The translations under genes were made by a program, and so were the position numbers. This document shows, piece by piece, positions 1-5,386 of a DNA stretch of 12,258 nucleotides (positions are counted from its first letter, which is position 1; every line of letters starts with the position of its first letter). Origin of the DNA: Acidimicrobiales bacterium (lineage in GTDB: Bacteria; Actinomycetota; Acidimicrobiia; Acidimicrobiales; Ilumatobacteraceae); NCBI GenBank assembly GCA_030830415.1, contig JAURNB010000026.1, positions 1-12,258 on the forward strand, read 5' to 3'. Under the pieces are notes generated by a model, which was not told the origin of the DNA, made no database searches, and saw only the letters and a list, made by a program, of their open reading frames with translations.

Positions 1-293
1 CAGATGCCGGAGTTCCCCACGATAAGGGCCTCACTTGGACCACCGACGCAATCTTTCGCGAGACACCAGAAAAAGTTGCGCGGCGTCGCGAGCAAGGGTG
101 TATCAGTGTTGAAATGGAAGCATCGGCAATGTTTGCAGTTGCTACGTTTCGTGGAGCGGTTTATGGGCAGTTGTTATATGCCGGCGACGATGTGAGTGCG
201 CAAACATGGGACCACCGTCATTGGGAAAAACAAACGTCAGTACGTGAGCGTGTTTTGGAACTGGCGCTTAACGCTGTGTGTCGCTTGTCGTAG
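1..293 (+). CDS. Nucleoside phosphorylase (uridine/purine phosphorylase family), 3' part
   Basis: The reading frame is open from base 3 to a TAG at 291-293 and gives the last 96 residues of a PNP/UDP-family phosphorylase; the start lies outside the window. Two family signatures are visible: GLTWTTDAIFRET, and further on ISVEMEASAMFAVA. In this family the MEME-like Met-Glu pair contacts the ribose of the nucleoside. The segment GQLLYAGDDVS then WDHRHW matches proteins usually annotated as uridine phosphorylase-like. These enzymes split a nucleoside with phosphate into base and (deoxy)ribose-1-phosphate for nucleoside salvage in the cytoplasm. Substrate choice cannot be decided from this fragment. 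The last 26 bp overlap the 3' end of the opposing manA gene. The family call is firm, the exact substrate is not. Confidence 0.88.
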   Translation, partial: DAGVPHDKGLTWTTDAIFRETPEKVARRREQGCISVEMEASAMFAVATFRGAVYGQLLYAGDDVSAQTWDHRHWEKQTSVRERVLELALNAVCRLS

Positions 294-1293
294 CAATAAC
301 TACGCAGTCGCCGGTTAATTGCATTTCTTCATTTGCATTCAACAGCATTACTTGGCCACGCGAGAAGCCTTGCCCCGAGCCGGCAATGCATGCAACGAGT
401 TGGGGCGTAGCTGAAGCGGGCACTGTGGCAGGTGAAGTAACGCTGTGTACGCGAAACGCGCCAGTAGTGGGGTACGTGCTGGTGTTGGGGAGAGCGTTTG
501 TAGCGCGGCGCACGGGCGTAGAAGAAGATTCCCAGTGCGTGATGCTTAAAAGTTCTGCAGTGTCAACATATTTGTGAGTAAAGCCACCGCGCACCACGTT
601 GTCGCTGGTGTTCATTACTTCTATGGCAGAACCATTGAGATACGCATGCAGGGTTCCTGCTTCAAGAAGCAAGCATTCACCAGCGGCTAGCTCTACACGG
701 TGCATGAGTAGAGCAATGAGAAGTGCAGGATCGTTGGGGTAAGCAGCCCGCAAGTCATTGGCCCACGGAGGTAGTTGATCGGGAATGCGCAATGCATTTC
801 CTTCAAGCGCCTCGCGGGCAAAGGCCTCAATGCCATGTTGTTCCAAGTAGTTAGCTAAGTCGCTCCACTGCATGGCGCGAAACCAGCCCACAGAACTTGC
901 CGCATCATGGAACCCGCACAGCGCAGTAAAGGGAGTGAGGGCAATGAGGAGTTCGGGCTTATCGGAGCTGTCGCGATAAATCCGTTGTGGTGAACCAATG
1001 GGAATGCCTGCATTTTCTTCACGCTCGAAACCTGCACGTGCTTGTTCTGCGGTGGGGTGCACTTGCAAAGAAAGCGGTGAAGATGCCGAGAGAAACTTCA
1101 CCATAAAAGGAAGTGGCCCGGCAGCACTCGCAAGTGTTTCTTGTGTTGCTGTGAGTGAAGCGTGGCCGTCTGGGTGAGTGCCAAACCAAATTTCTGCAAG
1201 TGGTGCATTGGCAAGAGGGGCACCAACAAACTCATAGAGGAAATGATGATTTCCCCAGTCGTAATGTTTGTGTACTCCACTTACCAATTGCAT
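268..1293 (-). CDS. manA: Mannose-6-phosphate isomerase, class I
   Basis: Type I phosphomannose isomerase of 341 residues, which interconverts mannose-6-phosphate and fructose-6-phosphate and feeds GDP-mannose and cell-envelope glycan synthesis. The N-terminus GVHKHYDWG and AEIWFGTHPDG (33-43) are typical. The zinc ligands can be placed at Q77 and H79 (LSLQVHP), E114 (DKPELL) and H216 (EAGTLHAY). R235 in NVVRGG is the conserved active-site arginine. I start at ATG 1293-1291 because homologues begin at this point (MQLVSGVHKHYDWG) and AGGAA lies 7 nt upstream. A longer frame to 1452 would run through the end of proS and has no homology in its extra 53 residues. proS stops just 1 nt before the start, so the two genes are probably cotranscribed and translationally coupled. 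The 3' end overlaps the convergent phosphorylase gene. Confidence 0.95.
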   Translation of the reverse strand: MQLVSGVHKHYDWGNHHFLYEFVGAPLANAPLAEIWFGTHPDGHASLTATQETLASAAGPLPFMVKFLSASSPLSLQVHPTAEQARAGFEREENAGIPIGSPQRIYRDSSDKPELLIALTPFTALCGFHDAASSVGWFRAMQWSDLANYLEQHGIEAFAREALEGNALRIPDQLPPWANDLRAAYPNDPALLIALLMHRVELAAGECLLLEAGTLHAYLNGSAIEVMNTSDNVVRGGFTHKYVDTAELLSITHWESSSTPVRRATNALPNTSTYPTTGAFRVHSVTSPATVPASATPQLVACIAGSGQGFSRGQVMLLNANEEMQLTGDCVVIATTSDTQR

Positions 1294-1294
1294 G

Positions 1295-3070
1295 TCAGGT
1301 TCCTGATTTACAGATGTGTGCAATGTGTTGTGCGGCTTCACCAACAGCGACGTTGCTGCGCTCGCCAGTGGCACGGTCGCGCACTTCAACAACACCGTCG
1401 GCAAGACCTTTGCCCACCACCACGATGGTGGGCATGCCGAGTAGTTCTGCATCTTTGAATTTCACACCTGGTGAAACACCAATGCGATCATCGAGTAATA
1501 CGGTAACGCCTGCACTGTGGAGTTCTTGAGCAAGCTTTTCACCTGCCACTGAAATGTCGTCTCCGGCCTTGCCAGTAATCACTACGTGCACATCGGCTGG
1601 CGCAATGGCACGTGGCCAGCACAACCCAAGTTCGTCGTGGCACGTTTCTGCAACTACAGCAACGGCGCGCGATACACCAATGCCATATGAGCCCATGGTG
1701 ACCACCGCTTGCTTGCCATTCTGGTCGAGTACTTTCAAGTCGAGTGCTTCTGCGTATTTGCGACCCAGTTGAAACACGTGGCCAATTTCAATACCGCGGT
1801 CAATGCTCATGGGTGCGGCGCAATGTGGGCAAGCATCACCGGCACGCACTTCTGCTGCCTCAATGGTTCCATCGCATGCAAAGTCGCGACCATATACAAA
1901 GTTGATGACGTGTTGACCTTTGGCGTTTGCGCCAGTAACCCACGCCGAGCCTTCTACGACGCGAGTGTCGAGAAGGTAACGAATGCCAGAGGAGCGCGTG
2001 GTGCCCAACACATCGGGTCCGATGTATCCCTTTACTAATGCGGGGAACTTGGCGAACGCTGCATCGTCAAAAGGTTCTACTTCACTTGGTGACAGTTGCG
2101 CTTCAAGACGTTTCATGTCGACCTCGCGATCGCCAGGAACACCCACCGCAAGAGGCTCACTTGTGCCATCGGGATGCTTCACCATCACAATGACATTTTT
2201 CAATGTGTCGCCTGCAGCGAATGCTGTGCCTGTAGGCGACTTGTGTGAAGTGGTGTTGAGTAATGCAACCAATGAATCAATGGTGGGTGTTTGTGGTGTG
2301 TCTACAACAAGTGCTGCAGGAACATCAACATTGGCAATAGCGGTGACGCGCACTTGAACTGCCTCAGTGTTGGCTGCGTAGTTGCACGAGGTACAGCGCA
2401 CAAAAGTGTCTTCACCCACTTCGCACTCGGCAAGGAACTCTTCTGATTGCGAACCACCCATTGCGCCCGACATTGCCGACACCACAACGTACGGAATTTT
2501 GAGGCGATCAAAAATGCGAATGTAAGCATCGCGGTGCGCTTGGTAGCTCGCTGCCAAACCAGCTTCGTCGTTATCGAAGCTGTAGGAATCTTTCATGGTG
2601 AACTCGCGACCACGTAAGAGGCCGGCGCGAGGGCGAGCTTCGTCGCGGTATTTCGTTTGAATCTGATAGAGCGAAACGGGGAGATCTTTGTAGCTCGAGT
2701 AGAGGTCTTTCACGAGCAGCGTGAACATCTCTTCGTGCGTTGGGCCAAGGAGGTAGTCAACACCGCGGCGGTCTTGCAGGCGAAACAGGGTGGGTCCGTA
2801 TTCGGTCCAGCGGTTGGTGGCCTCGTAGGGCTCGCGGGGAAGGAGGGCGGGAAAGTGCACTTCCTGGGCGCCGATGGCGTTCATCTCTTCGCGCACAATG
2901 TTTTCCACCTTGCGGTGGATCTCCCACCCCAGGGGGAGCCAGGTGTACCCACCAGGGGCGGCACGGCGAATATAGCCAGCGCGGACCAAGAGCTTGTGGC
3001 TCGGTACCTCAGCATCGGCAGGGTCGTCGCGCAAGGTACGCAGGAAAAGGTGGGAAAGGCGATGGATCAC
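1295..3070 (-). CDS. proS: Prolyl-tRNA synthetase, bacterial type with editing domain
   Basis: Class II synthetase of 591 residues that charges tRNA(Pro) with proline. The N-terminus (LFLRTLRDDPADAEVPSHK) and much of the catalytic domain read like the mycobacterial enzyme. Motif 1 is around 45-75, with LPLGWEIHRKVENIV. Motif 2 is at 141-165, with YRDEARPRAGLLRGREF. Motif 3 is at 455-470, with TMGSYGIGVSRAV. The INS editing domain, which removes mischarged Ala-tRNA(Pro), lies between motifs 2 and 3 at about 225-400; K291 probably corresponds to its key lysine. CTSC (226-229) and CPHC (414-417) form two CxxC pairs that could hold a metal. An anticodon-binding domain ends the protein. The start is GTG at 3070-3068; it agrees with homologues, but it sits inside an extended Shine-Dalgarno match. 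The gene is divergent from rimP and upstream of manA. Confidence 0.97.
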   Translation of the reverse strand: MIHRLSHLFLRTLRDDPADAEVPSHKLLVRAGYIRRAAPGGYTWLPLGWEIHRKVENIVREEMNAIGAQEVHFPALLPREPYEATNRWTEYGPTLFRLQDRRGVDYLLGPTHEEMFTLLVKDLYSSYKDLPVSLYQIQTKYRDEARPRAGLLRGREFTMKDSYSFDNDEAGLAASYQAHRDAYIRIFDRLKIPYVVVSAMSGAMGGSQSEEFLAECEVGEDTFVRCTSCNYAANTEAVQVRVTAIANVDVPAALVVDTPQTPTIDSLVALLNTTSHKSPTGTAFAAGDTLKNVIVMVKHPDGTSEPLAVGVPGDREVDMKRLEAQLSPSEVEPFDDAAFAKFPALVKGYIGPDVLGTTRSSGIRYLLDTRVVEGSAWVTGANAKGQHVINFVYGRDFACDGTIEAAEVRAGDACPHCAAPMSIDRGIEIGHVFQLGRKYAEALDLKVLDQNGKQAVVTMGSYGIGVSRAVAVVAETCHDELGLCWPRAIAPADVHVVITGKAGDDISVAGEKLAQELHSAGVTVLLDDRIGVSPGVKFKDAELLGMPTIVVVGKGLADGVVEVRDRATGERSNVAVGEAAQHIAHICKSGT

Positions 3071-3077
3071 CCCCTTA
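3064..3077 (-). promoter_or_regulatory. Extended Shine-Dalgarno match overlapping the proS start
   Basis: On the + strand, bases 3064-3076 read GGATCACCCCCTT and match the 3' tail of 16S rRNA (GGATCACCTCCTT) at 12 of 13 positions. The - strand mRNA therefore carries a near-complete anti-SD complement, AAGGGGGTGATCC. The proS GTG start codon lies inside this match instead of 5-9 nt after it. No other plausible in-frame start follows nearby, and homologues begin at the same residue, so the GTG stays as the call. Confidence 0.4.
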
Positions 3078-3126
3078 CGGTAATTCAGGTGAGGTGGGGT
3101 CGGGGGGCTTTAGGCGGGCAAACCGC

Positions 3127-3132
3127 TACACT
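3127..3132 (+). promoter_or_regulatory. Candidate -10 box (TACACT) for the rimP operon leader
   Basis: TACACT fits the TAnnnT pattern of actinobacterial -10 elements. Transcription would start near 3139, giving a leader that passes through the terminator hairpin at 3164-3191 before reaching rimP. No good -35 box lies 16-18 nt upstream. A second TAnnnT (TAGAGT) occurs at 3145-3150. The call rests on pattern matching alone and is weak. Confidence 0.25.
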
Positions 3133-3163
3133 TTCAGCGTCCTTTAGAGTTCCGTGAACCGAG

Positions 3164-3191
3164 AGGCGTGGGCCACGCCCACGCCTTTTTT
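3164..3191 (+). terminator. Intrinsic terminator hairpin in the rimP-nusA leader region
   Basis: A perfect 10-bp inverted repeat (AGGCGTGGGC at 3164-3173, GCCCACGCCT at 3177-3186) closes a 3-nt CAC loop and runs directly into six T residues (3186-3191). The T run lies only on the + side, so the element works rightward, towards rimP. No gene is transcribed rightward into it, because proS is on the other strand and starts at 3070. It is therefore either a leader attenuator for rimP-nusA-infB or an insulator against stray antisense transcription. The structure itself is clear; its role is inferred. Confidence 0.8.
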
Positions 3192-3217
3192 GTTCGCGTC
3201 GCCCGACGAGGTGTTCA

Positions 3218-3223
3218 TTGACA
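3218..3223 (+). promoter_or_regulatory. Consensus -35-like TTGACA upstream of rimP
   Basis: A perfect TTGACA lies 38 bp before the rimP ATG and downstream of the terminator hairpin. A promoter here would escape attenuation. No convincing -10 box lies at 16-18 bp; the nearest A/T-rich hexamers are TACTAC (10-bp spacer) and GAAAGT (19-bp spacer), so this may be chance. Confidence 0.22.
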
Positions 3224-3260
3224 AGTCCAGAGCTACTACGAAGAAAGTGAGAAAACGAGT

Positions 3261-3953
3261 ATGACCAATGCATCAACAAACCCTGCACCTCGCTCGTTTG
3301 GTTCACCTGTAGCCGATGCCGTAGCCGCCTTAGTTGGCCCCATCGTCAGCGACCTGGAACTTGAAATTTATGATCTTGAATTTTCTGGTGGTGTCGTGCG
3401 CGTTGAAGTCGATACGCCTCCTGGGCAAGAAAGTGGCGTCAGCCTCGACAAAATTGCGCTCATTACTCGCTTGCTTGGTCGTGAACTCGACCACAACGAC
3501 CCAGTTCCTGGGCGTTACACACTTGAAGTATCGAGCCCTGGCCTCGAGCGCAACTTGCGCCGTGCCGAGCATTATCAGCGCGAAGTAGGCAAAACCGTGT
3601 CGTTGCGTTTGCACACGGCAATCGATGGCGCCCGCCGTTTCCAGGGAATTCTCGCTGCAGCAACGCCCCAAGAAATCACTTTGCATATTTTGCCAGAGGG
3701 CAAACGTGCCGAAGCGCGCAGCATCACCATCGATATTGCCAATATCGATCGTGCAAAAACGGTCTTTGTATGGGCCGCCGCACCGAAGCCTGGTTCGCCA
3801 GAAGCCCGTAAAGCAGCTGAATTAGAAGCACAATTTGCCGCTTTAGAGGCAAATGCAAGTGATGATTCCGACGATGAATCCGACGACGAATTTGAAGACG
3901 ATTTTGAAACGAAACACTCAGACACCGCAAACACGGAGGCAACTGCATCATGA
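3261..3953 (+). CDS. rimP: Ribosome maturation factor RimP with acidic C-terminal tail
   Basis: RimP binds the free 30S subunit and is needed for its late assembly. The protein has 230 residues, whereas most RimP proteins have about 150-180. The N-terminal domain spans about 20-100, with VVRVEVDTPPG and the strongly conserved YTLEVSSPGLERNL at 86-99. The C-terminal SH3-like domain spans about 108-172, with DGARRFQGIL and IANIDRAKTVF. After this come a helix rich in Ala and Glu (180-198) and a very acidic stretch, DDSDDESDDEFEDDFE, at 201-216. ATG 3261 is used; a weak GTGAG Shine-Dalgarno lies 9 nt upstream. It is the first gene of the operon, and its TGA overlaps the nusA ATG (ATGA), pointing to coupled translation. 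Confidence 0.95.
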   Translation: MTNASTNPAPRSFGSPVADAVAALVGPIVSDLELEIYDLEFSGGVVRVEVDTPPGQESGVSLDKIALITRLLGRELDHNDPVPGRYTLEVSSPGLERNLRRAEHYQREVGKTVSLRLHTAIDGARRFQGILAAATPQEITLHILPEGKRAEARSITIDIANIDRAKTVFVWAAAPKPGSPEARKAAELEAQFAALEANASDDSDDESDDEFEDDFETKHSDTANTEATAS

Positions 3954-5104
3954 GCAATCTCGACATGACCGAAGCCGTCAAGATGTTGGCCATTGAAAAA
4001 GGCATCAGCGTTGACGCACTCTTACAAGTACTTGTAGAGGCATTGGCCTCTGCCTACAAAAAGCGCCCCGGCGCTGCCGACGAAGTCATCGTGGAAATTA
4101 ACCCCGACAACCTCGACATGCGCTTCACCGCGTACGACCTCGACGACGACGGCAACTGGGTGAATGAACGCGACGACACGCCAAAGAAAGAAGAACTTGG
4201 CCGCATTGCGGCAGTTACCTTCCGTCAGGTCATGAGTCAGCGCATACGCGAAGCAGAGCGCGATCGTAAGTTTGAAGAGTATGCAAACCGTGAAGGCGAC
4301 ATTGTGACGGGCATCATTCAGCAAATCGACAAGCGCTACACCTTGCTCGACTTGGGCAAAGTGGAAGCGCTTTTGCCACAAGCAGAGCAAGTTCCTTACG
4401 AAAAGCCAGAGCCAAATGGTCGCGTCAAGGCCTACATCGTAGAAGTGCGCAAAACAGCAAAAGGCCCGCAAATTGTGGTGAGCCGTACGCATCCTGGTCT
4501 TATTAAGCGTCTGTTCGAGCTTGAAGTTCCCGAAATTGCCGATGGTGTGGTGGAAATCAAGGCTTGCTCACGTGAGCCAGGGCATCGCACCAAAATTGCC
4601 GTGTGGTCAAATGACCATAACGTCGACCCTGTTGGTGCCTGTGTAGGCGCCCGTGGTGGTCGCGTGCGCATGGTGGTCAACGAACTCCGTGGCGAAAAAA
4701 TCGACATCGTTCCTTACAGCGAAGACCTTGCCGATTTCGTTGCTAAAGCACTGTCACCTGCCAAGGTCACAGAAGTACGCATCAGCGCCGACGGCACACA
4801 GGCCGACGTCATTGTTCCTGAATTCCAGTTGTCATTGGCCATTGGCAAAGAAGGACAAAACGCTCGCCTTGCTGCTCGCCTCACTGGTTTGCGCATCGAC
4901 ATCAAGAGCGAAAATCAAGCAGCTGCTGAAGCGTCTGGTGAATCACCAAACACCACAAGCGACTCAGGTTTTGCTGAAGGTAAATGGACCCAAAACGATG
5001 CCACCGGTGAAATGGAATGGCATGCAGCAGATGGCTCTGTCATGAGTGAAAAAGAATGGGCCGGCGGCGGCACATCTGCAGCAACCACCGAGGTTGCCGA
5101 ATAG
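3950..5104 (+). CDS. nusA: Transcription termination/antitermination factor NusA
   Basis: NusA binds RNA polymerase and nascent RNA and modulates pausing, termination and antitermination. It has 384 residues. The N-terminal polymerase-binding domain covers about 1-112. The S1 domain (about 115-182) starts with GDIVTGIIQQIDKRYTLLDL. KH1 carries GACVGARGGRV at 229-239, and KH2 carries LAIGKEGQNARLAAR at 296-310. There are no C-terminal acidic repeats of the gammaproteobacterial kind, as in mycobacteria. In their place is a tail of about 60 residues (321-384) containing three tryptophans in GKWTQNDATGEMEW and SEKEWAGGG. The start ATG overlaps the rimP stop by 4 nt, and the TAG stop shares one base with the ylxR GTG. 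NusA is known to feed back on its own operon in E. coli, so the upstream terminator is a plausible target here. Confidence 0.97.
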   Translation: MSNLDMTEAVKMLAIEKGISVDALLQVLVEALASAYKKRPGAADEVIVEINPDNLDMRFTAYDLDDDGNWVNERDDTPKKEELGRIAAVTFRQVMSQRIREAERDRKFEEYANREGDIVTGIIQQIDKRYTLLDLGKVEALLPQAEQVPYEKPEPNGRVKAYIVEVRKTAKGPQIVVSRTHPGLIKRLFELEVPEIADGVVEIKACSREPGHRTKIAVWSNDHNVDPVGACVGARGGRVRMVVNELRGEKIDIVPYSEDLADFVAKALSPAKVTEVRISADGTQADVIVPEFQLSLAIGKEGQNARLAARLTGLRIDIKSENQAAAEASGESPNTTSDSGFAEGKWTQNDATGEMEWHAADGSVMSEKEWAGGGTSAATTEVAE

Positions 5105-5379
5105 TGACATTGACGTTGCATCGTCCCACACGCATGTGTGTTGGTTGTCGTCGTCGTTTTGACGACGGCTCTTTGATGCGTCTTGTTGTATCGAATCATG
5201 CTGTCTACGTCTCACCGACGTCGTCAGGTAGGGGAGCATGGCTGTGTGCTCACAACGAGAGTTGTGCAGAAAAAGCTGTCTCCCAAGGCGCTTTACGTCG
5301 CTCACTACGTAAAGAAATAACGATTACCGCATCAGACCTTATGACCCTGATGCGCTCCTCCATGGAAATGAAAGGCTGA
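5104..5379 (+). CDS. ylxR: YlxR-family RNA-binding protein
   Basis: Small basic protein of 91 residues in the standard nusA-infB position. The family signature RMCVGCRRRF lies at 10-19 and GRGAWLC at 42-48; a further Cys follows at 54. The C-terminal half, GALRRSLRKEI, is basic and helical. YlxR (DUF448) proteins have an RNA-binding cleft, and some have been reported as nucleoid-associated or as RNase P partners. I choose GTG 5104-5106, which shares its G with the nusA TAG and has GAGG 10 nt upstream. Other in-frame starts are TTG 5110, TTG 5116 and ATG 5134; the last would remove ten residues but keep the CVGC motif. Coupling to nusA translation is likely. The exact start is less certain than the gene. 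Confidence 0.93.
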   Translation: MTLTLHRPTRMCVGCRRRFDDGSLMRLVVSNHAVYVSPTSSGRGAWLCAHNESCAEKAVSQGALRRSLRKEITITASDLMTLMRSSMEMKG

Positions 5380-5386
5380 ATTTACA

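Noticed and set aside
289..304. CGTAG/CTACG stem near the manA and phosphorylase stops as a terminator
   Set aside because: Only 5 bp with a 6-nt loop and no T run on either strand; too weak to call.
1294..1452. Extra 53 residues at the N-terminus of manA if the start is put at 1452
   Set aside because: The extension overlaps the end of proS, shows no homology, and the internal ATG at 1293 has a good ribosome-binding site and matches family starts.
3071..3163. Possible tRNA ahead of rimP, as metY in E. coli
   Set aside because: No cloverleaf, T-loop or CCA end can be found; the region holds only short G-rich runs and the candidate -10 box.
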